This document shows, piece after piece, positions 7,655-15,454 of a stretch of DNA of 64,000 bases. The translations under genes were made by a program, and so were the position numbers. How positions within the stretch are numbered: position 1 is the first letter of the stretch; every line of letters starts with the position of its first letter. Origin of the DNA: Pararhodonellum marinum (GTDB lineage Bacteria; Bacteroidota; Bacteroidia; Cytophagales; Cyclobacteriaceae); the NCBI RefSeq assembly GCF_015354735.1, contig NZ_JACEFJ010000002.1, forward strand, positions 372,001 to 436,000, written 5' to 3'. The notes below the pieces were generated by a model, which was given only the letters and a program-made list of their open reading frames with translations, searched no databases and had not been told where the DNA came from.

Positions 7655-8344
7655 CTATACAATAAGTGTCAATACGGTAAAAAATAAAATCAAATTGATT
7701 AGCAGAAAGGTGGCCAAAGGGTTCTTTTTTCTGAAATCAAGCTTTCGGTATATCAAATGTATCAAAAAAGCAATAGCAAACCAGCCATAATAATTTGAAA
7801 AAGGAATATTATCCGTATGCCATTGCCAATAATCCAGTCCAATGGCCACAGGTTCTATGATAAAATCAATCATGACCATCAGCAATGCCCCCATCCCTGC
7901 AGCCAGCCAGTCATTCTCGATACGCAGGTTGAACAATTCCCCTGTAATGTAAACCAGCAAAAACCAATTCACCCCAATGATGAGTGGGACTTCCAGCCAT
8001 TTTAGACCCAAGACATTACCATAATTGTAATCACCAAATATCAAACCGGTTTTGACCCCTAGGACCTCAGATCCAAAACCGATAAAAAAAGCCAACAATG
8101 AGAAAGAGAAAAAAGCAATTCGCCAGTCCCGGTGAAAAAAAAGAATCAACAGCGTGCATAGTATCAAATGAAAAGGAGTTAGAAACTTAAAGAATGGCCT
8201 TACACTCGGAATAGCCATCCCGATTACCCCTGCAAGGTGAAGCAGAACGATAAATCCTTTAAATAAATGAACCCGATCAACCTCATATTTTCCAATTTTG
8301 ATGGTTTCTTTTCTCCTTTTTCTCCTCATAATTACTTTATTCAT
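7655..8344 (-). CDS. cruF: carotenoid biosynthesis protein, CruF family (1,2-hydratase)
   Basis: Polytopic membrane protein of 229 residues with six to seven hydrophobic segments. The stretch SEVLGVKTGLIFGDYNYG near residues 91-108 and the following VPLIIGVNWFLLVY are diagnostic of the CruF/COG2324 family, whose characterised members hydrate the C1,2 double bond of lycopene or gamma-carotene. Such a step is needed for monocyclic pigments such as flexixanthin, saproxanthin or myxol. A fused CrtYcd lycopene cyclase, known from Algoriphagus and of similar size, was considered, but the KTG-FG-Y pattern favours CruF. It starts the cruF-crtZ-carH unit at ATG 8344. Confidence 0.75.
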   Translation of the reverse strand: MNKVIMRRKRRKETIKIGKYEVDRVHLFKGFIVLLHLAGVIGMAIPSVRPFFKFLTPFHLILCTLLILFFHRDWRIAFFSFSLLAFFIGFGSEVLGVKTGLIFGDYNYGNVLGLKWLEVPLIIGVNWFLLVYITGELFNLRIENDWLAAGMGALLMVMIDFIIEPVAIGLDYWQWHTDNIPFSNYYGWFAIAFLIHLIYRKLDFRKKNPLATFLLINLILFFTVLTLIV

Positions 8345-8424
8345 TTCTCTGCCTTAGGCCAAAGAAACTTCCGTGTTGCTTCTTCCAAATACTTTGCAGG
8401 CTGCTTAAGACCGCAATATTTAAT

Positions 8425-8432
8425 TAACTTTG
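8425..8432 (+). promoter_or_regulatory. -7 element of the DUF4286 gene
   Basis: TAACTTTG matches TAnnTTTG and ends 31 nt before the ATG at 8464. The nearest upstream TTTG (8393-8396) is 28 nt away, longer than usual, so only the -7 element is convincing. Confidence 0.45.
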
Positions 8433-8463
8433 CGCAAAAATAATCATTAAAGCCTAATCTATC

Positions 8464-8769
8464 ATGATATTATATAATGTTACCATCAATATTGAAAAAG
8501 AAGTAGAGGAGGAATGGAAAGCTTGGATGAAAGAGGTCCACATTCCAGATGTAATGGCTACAGGCATGTTCCAAGACAAAAAGTTTTACAAACTTTTGCA
8601 TGAAACAGAAGATGGAGGGATCAATTATTGTGTTCAATATTTTGCGGCTAAGATGGAAGATGTACAACAGTACCACGCACAGCATGCACCTCGTCTGCAA
8701 GCCGAAGTACAAAAACACTTCAAGGACAGGTTTGTTGTCTTCAGATCACTTTTGGAACTGGTAGACTAG
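8464..8769 (+). CDS. DUF4286 family protein
   Basis: Small soluble protein of 101 residues belonging to a family found almost throughout Bacteroidota. The N-terminus MILYNVTINIEKEVEEEW and the C-terminus FKDRFVVFRSLLEL are typical of it. The fold is predicted to be a ferredoxin-like alpha/beta unit, as in dimeric stress-type barrels. No function is established. It stands alone, divergent from cruF and convergent with a GNAT acetyltransferase 12 bp away. It has no signal peptide and is presumably cytoplasmic. Confidence 0.85.
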   Translation: MILYNVTINIEKEVEEEWKAWMKEVHIPDVMATGMFQDKKFYKLLHETEDGGINYCVQYFAAKMEDVQQYHAQHAPRLQAEVQKHFKDRFVVFRSLLELVD

Positions 8770-8781
8770 GAGCCATGGGCC

Positions 8782-9270
8782 TTAGGCTTCTGAATGACCA
8801 AGTATCTGCTTGATGTTTTGAGATTGTAAATGACAATTGAGCCAGCCACTTTCCATTTCTGTCTGATACTTATTGTAAAAATTGATAGCAGGTTCATTCC
8901 AGTCCAAAACCTGCCACATCATGCCTGTACAGTTTTCTTCCAGAGATTTTTTCATGACTCTCTCAAATAGCACCTTACCGGCACCTTTCCCTCGTTCCAA
9001 TTCTGTGATGATGTAATCTTCCAGATACAGCCTTTTACCCTTCCAGGTACTGTATCTGTAATAATAAATCGCAGTTCCAATGATGCTCTCGGATCCAGCT
9101 TTGGTCAATACAAAAAAACCATATACCGGCTCAGGCCCGAATCCATCTTTAAGCATCAGCTCTATTGAATTGGTAACCTGTTCAGGGGCTTTCTCATAAA
9201 GAGCAAGTTCTTGAATAAGGGCAAAAACTTGCGGAATATCCTCTCTTTTTCCTTCTCTAACAATGTACAT
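8782..9270 (-). CDS. GNAT N-acetyltransferase, SSAT-like
   Basis: Acetyl-CoA-dependent N-acetyltransferase of 162 residues. It resembles the spermidine/spermine N1-acetyltransferase branch: the N-terminal ELALYEKAPEQV near 21-32, KRLYLEDYIITELERGKGAGK at 79-99 with the acetyl-CoA pyrophosphate loop RGKGAG, and the C-terminal NEPAINFYNKY near 125. Eukaryotic SSATs acetylate polyamines, whereas bacterial members use varied amines, including thialysine, so the substrate is not assigned. It is monocistronic, convergent with the DUF4286 gene and divergent from coaX. Length is normal for the family. Confidence 0.85.
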   Translation of the reverse strand: MYIVREGKREDIPQVFALIQELALYEKAPEQVTNSIELMLKDGFGPEPVYGFFVLTKAGSESIIGTAIYYYRYSTWKGKRLYLEDYIITELERGKGAGKVLFERVMKKSLEENCTGMMWQVLDWNEPAINFYNKYQTEMESGWLNCHLQSQNIKQILGHSEA

Positions 9271-9314
9271 GGCCTCAAATTAAAGAAAAATAAAAATACT
9301 TTTATACAGTTTTA

Positions 9315-9322
9315 TATCTTTG
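9315..9322 (+). promoter_or_regulatory. -7 element of coaX
   Basis: TATCTTTG matches TAnnTTTG, 25 nt before the coaX ATG at 9348. No TTTG lies at the right distance upstream, so this is a partial promoter call. Confidence 0.4.
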
Positions 9323-9347
9323 GTTTGTGTGACCTAATATTTAAAGT

Positions 9348-10118
9348 ATGTTTTTATCCATAGATGCTGGTAATTCTAATATTGTTTTTGGTTTCTTTGA
9401 TCTGAGAATAAAGAAATGGCGGTATGAATTTAGGATCGAAACCCAAAAAAATTTACCACTTGTTTTGCTTGAATCCAAAATCCATTTGTTCCTCTTAGAA
9501 AACAAGATCAAAGTGGGGGAGATCAATGGGGTAGGCATCAGTTCAGTGGTTCCAGAAATCAATGATCTGTTGTTGCAATTCTGCCAACAGTTTTTTGGGC
9601 AGGAAGGGTATTTGATCCAAGGCAAGAGTTACCTAAAACTTTTAGTTTCTACAAAAAGGCCAGATGAAATAGGGACAGATTTGATGGCCAATATGACGGC
9701 CGCATATGATCTTTTCAAGCAAACCTGTATCGTGGTGGATTTCGGAACCGCTCTTACGTTTTCAGTCGTAGGAGAAAACGGAGAGGTTTTGGGTGTAAAC
9801 ATCGTTCCAGGGCTTAAAACTGCCATAAAGGCTCTCTTTATGAACACAGCCAAACTTCCTGAGGTGGAGCTGGTTTTACCTCCCTATACCCTAGGTCAGA
9901 ATACTGTCCAATCTATACAGGCAGGAATTCTTTACGGTTACACAGGTTTGGTCAAAGGCATGCTGACCTACATCCGGAAAGATTTAAAAAGTCCCTATAA
10001 GGTCATTGCTACAGGTGGCTTGTCCTCTATTTTGGAGCACCTTCATGATGAATTTGATTTGGTTGACCGAAATCTTACCCTTACTGGAATCAAGTTGATA
10101 CGAGAAGCCAATGTTTAA
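9348..10118 (+). CDS. coaX: type III pantothenate kinase
   Basis: First step of coenzyme A synthesis: ATP-dependent phosphorylation of pantothenate. The 256 residues fit the ASKHA-fold type III enzyme. Phosphate-loop Asp6 is in DAGNSNIVFG (6-15), the pantothenate-contacting motif RPDEIGTD is at 104-111, and DFGTALTF at 131-138 is the second nucleotide-binding motif. AGILYGYTGLV near residue 190 and ATGG near 222 complete the family pattern. Type III enzymes need a monovalent cation and are not feedback-inhibited by CoA. Its stop codon overlaps that of the convergent lipoprotein gene. Confidence 0.95.
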   Translation: MFLSIDAGNSNIVFGFFDLRIKKWRYEFRIETQKNLPLVLLESKIHLFLLENKIKVGEINGVGISSVVPEINDLLLQFCQQFFGQEGYLIQGKSYLKLLVSTKRPDEIGTDLMANMTAAYDLFKQTCIVVDFGTALTFSVVGENGEVLGVNIVPGLKTAIKALFMNTAKLPEVELVLPPYTLGQNTVQSIQAGILYGYTGLVKGMLTYIRKDLKSPYKVIATGGLSSILEHLHDEFDLVDRNLTLTGIKLIREANV

Positions 10119-10576
10119 CTGGCAACGCTTATTCGGACAACATTGGATTCAAATGTTTGGTTGTTTCTATCCAACAAGATGGCTTTGACATCATAACTAG
10201 TCCCTCGGCGGTACGCTTCTTCTATGGGAAATTCATATTCAAAAATAAATGTATTGGCCTCAGGACCTGCGATAAACTCCATTCCTTCCTGGTTCCTTGG
10301 GAATATTTTTGTAAAAACTATGGATTTAGCTCCAAATGACCTATCCTCGAACTCAATTTCAAGGATAGATGGGACGATTAAAGAACTGACTGTGACAGTA
10401 AACGCAAAATTTTCATCGTCTTGCTGGTAATCACTTTCCCCGCTGTTTAATCTGATCCCAACCAACCCCGGATCTATTGGATCAATTGGAGTGGTTCTGC
10501 TCAGGCAGGATCCCAAGAGCCCGGAAAGAATGATCACAGTAACCAATAATTTGGTAATTGACTGAATATTTTTCAT
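10115..10576 (-). CDS. hypothetical lipoprotein
   Basis: Unrecognised 153-residue protein. The N-terminal segment MKNIQSITKLLVTVIILSG ends in the lipobox LGSC, giving a lipidated Cys24, so the mature protein is probably anchored to a membrane facing the periplasm. Residues 35-150 are rich in alternating polar and hydrophobic strands (for example FAFTVTVSS and TFIFEYEFP), suggesting an Ig-like beta-sandwich. The frame could be extended 44 codons upstream, but that would place the lipoprotein signal in the middle; ATG 10576 is therefore used. The last codons overlap the coaX stop by 4 bp on the opposite strand. No function is inferred. Confidence 0.7.
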   Translation of the reverse strand: MKNIQSITKLLVTVIILSGLLGSCLSRTTPIDPIDPGLVGIRLNSGESDYQQDDENFAFTVTVSSLIVPSILEIEFEDRSFGAKSIVFTKIFPRNQEGMEFIAGPEANTFIFEYEFPIEEAYRRGTSYDVKAILLDRNNQTFESNVVRISVAS

Positions 10577-10710
10577 AATTACGACAATCAAGCACATGCT
10601 TGTAAGTATCCACAAATGTAATAGAACTGCTCTATCTATCAAACCCATGCTATATACCCAATTTTGAATAAGAAAGTTTATATTAGCCAGTTGAAACACC
10701 GCATACAATC

Positions 10711-11952
10711 ATGAAAAAAATTTTATTCCGGATAGCAGGAATCGTTTTGCTAGCTGGGTTTTTCCAGGCTTGTTCCCAAGAAAAACAACCATTTCAAGAA
10801 ATTGAAGATGATTTCCCGGCTTTAAAAAATGTTCTGGAGCAGGCGGATAAATATCCATTTCAGATCATCTACACCCAGGTAATCAGGGACAGAGACAATC
10901 AACCTACTTTCGAGGATTTCCCATTTAATTTAGATGAAAACAAGTATTTTTACCCTGCAAGCACGGTTAAACTTCCGGTTGCCTTGCTGGCCTTGGAATG
11001 GTTGAATGAAATCAATGTAGAAGGGCTTAGCTCTGCCAGTATCATGCTTACTGATTCGGTAAGGCCAAGTCAGATTCCTGCCCTTGTGGACTCGACTTCA
11101 GAAACAGGTACTCCAAGTATAGCCCACTATGTCAAAAAAATTCTTTTGGTAAGCGATAATGATGCATACAATAGATTGTATGAACTTCTCGGCCAAGATT
11201 ACATCAATGCCAAACTAAATGAAAAAGGCTTCAAAAATACCCTGATTAACCACAGGCTAAGCATGCCCATGAGTGATGAGGAAAATAGGCATTTTAATCC
11301 TGTTCGGTTTTTAAATAATTCAGGGGAATTATTGCTTCAACTTCCAGCGAGAAAAACCGAAGAAATTTATAGCAATCCAAATAATCCCAAACTCGGAGAA
11401 TCTTATTATTCTGCTGGAGAACTGGTGGAATCACCCATGGATTTCACCTACAAAAACCGATTTAGTCTGGAAGATATGCAAGGTGTAATGAAGCGATTAA
11501 TTTTCCCGGATAATTTTCCTGAAAGCCAAAGATTTCATTTGTTGGATGAGGACCGGGAAATGGTGCTCCAATACATGTCAATGGTACCCGGCGAAAGCCA
11601 ATATCCCAGTTACGACAAAGAGACCTACTATGACAGTTATTCCAAATTTTACAAATTCGGAACTAACAAAGAGCCCATACCTGAAAATTTCAGGATTTTT
11701 AACAAAACAGGAATGGCCTACGGGCATTTGTTGGATTATGGATATTTTGTTGATTTTGACAATCAGGTGGAATTTTTGGTGTCGGCAGTCATCTATGTCA
11801 ATGAAAACAACACACTAAATGACAACGACTACCAGTATGAGGAAGTAGGTTTCCCATTTTATAGAGATTTGGGTGAATACCTCTACCAGTTTGATCTAAA
11901 TAGAAAACGCAGGTATCCTGCTGAACTTAATTCTTTAAGGTATCAAAATTAA
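10711..11952 (+). CDS. class A beta-lactamase-fold serine hydrolase, lipoprotein
   Basis: Secreted lipoprotein of 413 residues: signal peptide with lipobox FQAC (Cys21), then a serine beta-lactamase/transpeptidase fold. Active-site motifs are Ser84-Thr-Val-Lys87 (SxxK), Ser148-Asp-Asn150 (SDN) and Lys332-Thr-Gly334 (KTG). It is about 120 residues longer than typical class A beta-lactamases, mainly between SDN and KTG, and I do not see a clear Glu166-type motif, so it is more likely a peptidoglycan-related or other serine hydrolase than a resistance enzyme. It starts 134 bp from the divergent lipoprotein gene and has its own unit. Confidence 0.8.
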   Translation: MKKILFRIAGIVLLAGFFQACSQEKQPFQEIEDDFPALKNVLEQADKYPFQIIYTQVIRDRDNQPTFEDFPFNLDENKYFYPASTVKLPVALLALEWLNEINVEGLSSASIMLTDSVRPSQIPALVDSTSETGTPSIAHYVKKILLVSDNDAYNRLYELLGQDYINAKLNEKGFKNTLINHRLSMPMSDEENRHFNPVRFLNNSGELLLQLPARKTEEIYSNPNNPKLGESYYSAGELVESPMDFTYKNRFSLEDMQGVMKRLIFPDNFPESQRFHLLDEDREMVLQYMSMVPGESQYPSYDKETYYDSYSKFYKFGTNKEPIPENFRIFNKTGMAYGHLLDYGYFVDFDNQVEFLVSAVIYVNENNTLNDNDYQYEEVGFPFYRDLGEYLYQFDLNRKRRYPAELNSLRYQN

Positions 11953-11953
11953 T

Positions 11954-11983
11954 AAAAAAGGCATGCTTCGTTAAAGCATGCCT
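11954..11983 (-). terminator. intrinsic terminator after the thioredoxin-DUF6952 pair
   Basis: The 10-bp stem AGGCATGCTT/AAGCATGCCT (11959-11968 and 11974-11983) has a 5-nt loop. On the minus strand it is followed by a T-run (11954-11959), so it serves the minus-strand operon; it sits 2 nt after the plus-strand hydrolase stop and may block that transcript less efficiently. Confidence 0.75.
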
Positions 11984-12046
11984 GCACACAAACTTGATAA
12001 TTGGTTGATTGGGTGATGCAACTTGATCCACCAAGAATTGTGTGAA

Positions 12047-12304
12047 TTACTTGTCTATAGCTCCCATGACCCGTTTCATAAACGCATTCATGGCATCTTT
12101 TTTATCCATTCCTCCCTTGATCATTTGGTGCACTTCTATGCTCCCGTATAAGTTTGAGAGCAATTCTCCCATTACTTCTAATTCTTCATCTTTAAGTGTG
12201 GAAATATCACTCATGGATTCCAACAACTCTATGGTTTCATTGACCCAGTCTTCATCGTTCTGCTCAATGAAACCGAGTACATGCTTAATTATCGGCAATC
12301 TCAT
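12047..12304 (-). CDS. DUF6952 family protein
   Basis: Small acidic helical protein of 85 residues. Features shared with the Bacteroidota DUF6952 family are the start MRLPIIKHVLGFIEQNDEDW, the central LKDEELEVMGELLSNLYGSIEVH and the end FMKRVMGAIDK. No catalytic residues or cysteines are visible. Its start overlaps the thioredoxin stop by 20 bp, the usual arrangement for this family as I recall it, which suggests translational coupling and a shared redox role. The function is unknown. It ends the operon before a strong terminator. Confidence 0.78.
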   Translation of the reverse strand: MRLPIIKHVLGFIEQNDEDWVNETIELLESMSDISTLKDEELEVMGELLSNLYGSIEVHQMIKGGMDKKDAMNAFMKRVMGAIDK

Positions 12305-12599
12305 TGATTAGATCTTTAAGTGCCTCTTCTTTATTGCTCTGTATTTGACTGACCAGTTTGCCGTTTTTAAAACTGGCAAAAGTGGGAAGATTGGTTACTT
12401 CTGCCAATTTCCTCGAGCCAGGAAATTTTTCAGCATCTACATAATAGAAAGCTACTTTTTCAAAATCATTGCTCAATCGCTTCATTTTTGGTTTCATGAT
12501 TCTACAAGCCCCGCACCAAGCAGCACCATATTGTACGATCACGTTGTCATTTTCATTAACGACTAAATCTAAATTATCTTTTATTAATTCGTTTAACAT
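12285..12599 (-). CDS. thioredoxin-family protein
   Basis: Cytoplasmic thiol-disulfide oxidoreductase, 104 residues from ATG 12599. The active site is WCGAC with Cys29 and Cys32, and the cis-proline lies in NLPTF (Pro72). The GA dipeptide differs from the GP of classical thioredoxin 1, which usually shifts redox potential. A TTG-started extension of ten residues exists but has no sequence character of its own. It is co-transcribed with the overlapping DUF6952 gene from a promoter with a good -7 element at 12627-12634. The partner protein is unknown; peroxiredoxins are common partners of this pair in related genomes. Confidence 0.88.
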   Translation of the reverse strand: MLNELIKDNLDLVVNENDNVIVQYGAAWCGACRIMKPKMKRLSNDFEKVAFYYVDAEKFPGSRKLAEVTNLPTFASFKNGKLVSQIQSNKEEALKDLINEIADN

Positions 12600-12626
12600 A
12601 CAAGAGTTTTTATCAATTTTATTTTG

Positions 12627-12658
12627 CAAAGGTAGATATTATAAAATCTAAAATCCAA
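12627..12658 (-). promoter_or_regulatory. promoter of the thioredoxin-DUF6952 operon
   Basis: On the minus strand: TTGG (12655-12658, one mismatch to TTTG), 20 nt, TACCTTTG (12627-12634, full match to TAnnTTTG). It ends 27 nt before the ATG at 12599. Confidence 0.5.
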
Positions 12659-12701
12659 TTGATAAAATCTATGGAGGCTTTGAGTTTTCTTCAATGGGTG
12701 T

Positions 12702-13277
12702 TTAGGAATAGATAGTGGGATTCTTGAATGGAATCAAACTTAAAATAACTGCTTGTTTGTAATAATCTTTTCTTTCTACTAAGCCATCGGTTAATATTCC
12801 CACTGCCCCACTTCCCTGTTTGGAATTTTCTTTGTTAAAAAAGGCATCATCAGCTTCACCCAATTCCATCCCGTTATTCAAAATAAGGTCTGAGATCACT
12901 TTGGGTAAGAAAAAAGTAGCGGTCTTGGATTTGCCTATTTTACCCGATTGATCCATAGTGACTACCCATGCAAAAGCCATTAACTCCTCGTCCCTTTTTT
13001 CTACTCCGCCTTCAATGCCCACCCAGAAATCGGCTTCTGGAAAAGCATTTTTCGAATTAAAAGCCCTATTGAAAGCTCCCTGATAGGTGTCCTGATCTCC
13101 AAAAGGCTGATCTTTAATGCCAGAGTCTACGGATAAACCCTGGATGATAAACCCTTCCTCAAAGGTAGATTCAAACGCCTGATCTACCGCAAAAATCTTA
13201 ACTGGATTTTTGGATCCAACTATGATCAATTTTTCTCTTTTGCTTTCTTGTATATTTTTTCTTTTGGGAAAAGACAT
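12702..13277 (-). CDS. inosine/xanthosine triphosphatase, YjjX type
   Basis: House-cleaning phosphatase that hydrolyses non-canonical purine triphosphates (ITP, XTP). It has 191 residues with the Maf/YjjX-like fold: GSKNPVKIFAVDQAF near 21-35, the substrate loop VDSGIKDQPFGDQDT near 50-64 followed by GAFNRA, and FWVGIEGGV near 84-92, all typical of the family. About 15 extra polar residues (KRKNIQESKRE) precede the core. It lies 57 bp downstream of the YebC-type gene and may be co-transcribed with it. Confidence 0.88.
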   Translation of the reverse strand: MSFPKRKNIQESKREKLIIVGSKNPVKIFAVDQAFESTFEEGFIIQGLSVDSGIKDQPFGDQDTYQGAFNRAFNSKNAFPEADFWVGIEGGVEKRDEELMAFAWVVTMDQSGKIGKSKTATFFLPKVISDLILNNGMELGEADDAFFNKENSKQGSGAVGILTDGLVERKDYYKQAVILSLIPFKNPTIYS

Positions 13278-13334
13278 GAATTGTGGTTTTGTGAATGGAA
13301 AGGCTAAAAAAGATTATGTACAAGATAAGGATTT

Positions 13335-14042
13335 TTATGCCATGTTGTGAAAAACATTAAGCACATCGTCATCTTCGTCCATTCTTTCAATCATTTTATT
13401 GATTTCTTCCTCCTGTTCTTCATTGAGTTCCACCGTGTTCGTGGGAAATCTTTGAAACTCAGCATTGGTTACCTCAATGTTTTTTTCCTCCAAAGCTTTT
13501 TGCATGTTGCCAAAATCCTCAAATGCCGTATACACAAATATTTCCCCTTCATTTTCATCGATATCGTCCAAGCCATGATCAATTAGATCAAGCTCCAATT
13601 CTTCCAAATCGTAATCACCCAAAGGAAAACGGAAAACTGCCTTTCTTTCAAACATAAAACTTACCGATCCTGATGTCCCCAAAGAACCTCCTGCTTTTGA
13701 AAAATAATGCCGGACATTGGCCACCGTTCGGTTCCCATTGTCTGTGGCTGTTTCTACAATGACCGCCACTCCGTGAGGTGCATACCCTTCATATACTACT
13801 TCCTCATAGTTTTTCTCATCTTTATTGGAAGCCCTTTTTATAGCCGCCTCAATCCTATCTTTGGGCATGGATACCCCTTTGGCATTCTGAATGACCGTTC
13901 TTAGCTTGGAGTTGGTTGCCGGGTCAGGGCCACCTGATTTGACAGCCATGACGATTTCCCGACCTAATCGGGTGAATGCTTTGGACATTTTTGACCAACG
14001 CTTGAATTTTCTTTCTTTTCTAAATTCAAATGCTCTTCCCAT
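13335..14042 (-). CDS. YebC/PmpR family (TACO1-like) protein
   Basis: Conserved protein of 235 residues in three domains. The N-terminus MGRAFEFRKERKFKRWSKMSKAFTRLGREI is the Bacteroidota version of the usual GHSKW start; the middle GVSMPKDRIEAAIKRA and YEGYAPHGVAVIVE are strongly conserved, and the acidic C-terminus (EEQEEEINKMIERMDEDDD) is usual. Family members are described both as transcriptional regulators and, more recently, as factors helping ribosomes translate proline-rich stretches, so the name 'transcriptional regulator' may be misleading. It is cytoplasmic. Confidence 0.92.
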   Translation of the reverse strand: MGRAFEFRKERKFKRWSKMSKAFTRLGREIVMAVKSGGPDPATNSKLRTVIQNAKGVSMPKDRIEAAIKRASNKDEKNYEEVVYEGYAPHGVAVIVETATDNGNRTVANVRHYFSKAGGSLGTSGSVSFMFERKAVFRFPLGDYDLEELELDLIDHGLDDIDENEGEIFVYTAFEDFGNMQKALEEKNIEVTNAEFQRFPTNTVELNEEQEEEINKMIERMDEDDDVLNVFHNMA

Positions 14043-14205
14043 TTCTCGATATAAATTTTAAGAAAGTAAAATTAATAAATCTTTTATTATCACAAGTATG
14101 GCGCCAATACAACTTTTGTGTAGGGACAAGAGCAGGCTTTTCTCTATCCTCATACCTTTCACAGACAACCAATATGGCAATTTAGTTAAAAGTAAATGGC
14201 CATGG

Positions 14206-14682
14206 CTAAAATACATTTGAAGGGCCCGCCCGGTTGATCAATTGGGCTAGGTAACCACTTGCAATCCCTAATTCCTTGGCGCCCTTTAAAATGGTAGCCA
14301 TGTAATGGGCTTCAGGATAGATGGCGGACACATTTTGTTTGGAAGAAAAAGTATAAGCTTCTAAGACGCCTTGGTAAGTCTTTATCGGCACTTTTATCCA
14401 TTCATATCCCGGTTCTGAATCCATAAGAAAGGACTTATTTTCATTTTCTAACTGGTATACGGCACCATACACATTTTCATTGGGGCTTATGATGATGTTT
14501 CCCCGAGCACTGCCATCTCGGTTTGGGTGGTTAAACCGAAAACCATAACCTCTCAAGACCGCAATACCTAAAAAGGCAAATTCCCCCTTAATTCTGTCCT
14601 GGAAGGTTTCTCTATCAAGGTTACTCGCATAAGCAAAATAAAGTAATTTTTCAGAATTCATGCGCTGTGGTTTGTTTTTCAT
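14206..14682 (-). CDS. gamma-glutamylcyclotransferase-fold protein
   Basis: Protein of 158 residues with the GGCT/AIG2-like beta-barrel fold. The substrate loop AYASNLD is at 17-23, and a conserved acidic residue that could act as catalyst lies in MDSEPGYEW near residue 89. Family members release 5-oxoproline from gamma-glutamyl peptides or amines; the substrate here is unknown. The longest frame starts at 14772 but its first 30 residues look non-coding, so ATG 14682 is used (ATG 14661 is also possible). It is monocistronic, with 163 bp of uninformative sequence before the YebC-type gene. Confidence 0.8.
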   Translation of the reverse strand: MKNKPQRMNSEKLLYFAYASNLDRETFQDRIKGEFAFLGIAVLRGYGFRFNHPNRDGSARGNIIISPNENVYGAVYQLENENKSFLMDSEPGYEWIKVPIKTYQGVLEAYTFSSKQNVSAIYPEAHYMATILKGAKELGIASGYLAQLINRAGPSNVF

Positions 14683-14855
14683 GGAATTTAAATAAAGCCG
14701 ATTATAAAAGTAGAATTTATTTCGGGGCAAAACCAAAAGGGAATGGGCTAAAAGCTTAAACCGAATTAACATTCATTAACAAATGATTCCAATACGGGAT
14801 TAAACTTCTGACCCGACAAGCTATCTAATACCTGAAAACCAAAACGAAATATACC

Positions 14856-15308
14856 ATGAAAAAGCTATTGTTTATTGCCATGATGATTGCCCTAGTCAGC
14901 GTACAAGCTCACGCTCAGCGCCAAGGAGGCCAAAGAGGAGGAGAGGTCAATCCAGAAAAAATGGCCGAAAGAATGACCGAAAGGCTCAACGAAAATTTGA
15001 CATTGAGCGAAGAACAAAAGAATCGGATTTATCAAATCAATCTGGAGCAAGCCAAAAGCAGGGAAGTCCAAAGAGAGGCCCAAATGGAGCTAAGGAAAAA
15101 ACATAGAGAGGAGATGAAAGCACAACAAGAGGCTCATCAGAAAAAAATAGAGGATGTTTTGACAGCAGAACAGCAGGAAAAATGGACTGAAATCAGAAAT
15201 GAACAACAAGTTCAAAGAGACAGAATCAGGGATGCCCGTGGAAACAAGGATGGAGACCGAATGAGGGAATTCAGAAGAAAAAGGCCAAGTGGACCTGACA
15301 ACAAGTAA
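14856..15308 (+). CDS. Spy/CpxP-like periplasmic protein
   Basis: Secreted helical protein of 150 residues. A signal peptide (residues 1-20, ending AHA) is followed by a Gln/Arg/Gly-rich stretch and long amphipathic helices full of Glu, Gln, Lys and Arg. LTLSEEQKNRIYQIN near 49-63 and LTAEQQEKWTEIRN near 104-117 are the paired LTxEQ motifs of the Spy/CpxP and related Bacteroidota families. Such proteins act as periplasmic chaperones or metal/envelope-stress sensors. No two-component partner is adjacent. It terminates at a bidirectional hairpin facing gltD. Confidence 0.72.
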   Translation: MKKLLFIAMMIALVSVQAHAQRQGGQRGGEVNPEKMAERMTERLNENLTLSEEQKNRIYQINLEQAKSREVQREAQMELRKKHREEMKAQQEAHQKKIEDVLTAEQQEKWTEIRNEQQVQRDRIRDARGNKDGDRMREFRRKRPSGPDNK

Positions 15309-15390
15309 TTAAATTGGGTTAGATTAAAAAGTTCTACATAGGACTCATAAAAGGAGGAAGTCATTGGCTTTCTCTTTTTTATGTATCATA

Positions 15391-15420
15391 AAAAAAACCA
15401 CCCAAAAGGTGGTCTTTTTT
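15391..15420. terminator. bidirectional intrinsic terminator
   Basis: Stem ACCACC/GGTGGT (15397-15402 and 15408-15413) with a 5-nt loop, preceded by seven A and followed by CTTTTTT. It therefore works in both directions, for the Spy-like gene on plus and for gltD on minus. Confidence 0.78.
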
Positions 15421-15454
15421 CCAAACTAAACTTAAAAACAAACTGTATATTCAA

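Noticed and set aside
7655-8344. Fused CrtYcd lycopene cyclase call
   Set aside because: Size is similar, but the KTG-FG-Y and VPLIIGVNWF pattern fits the CruF family better; kept as an alternative.
10711-11952. Beta-lactamase resistance gene
   Set aside because: All three motifs are present, but the protein is a long lipoprotein without the typical omega-loop Glu motif; resistance is not supported.
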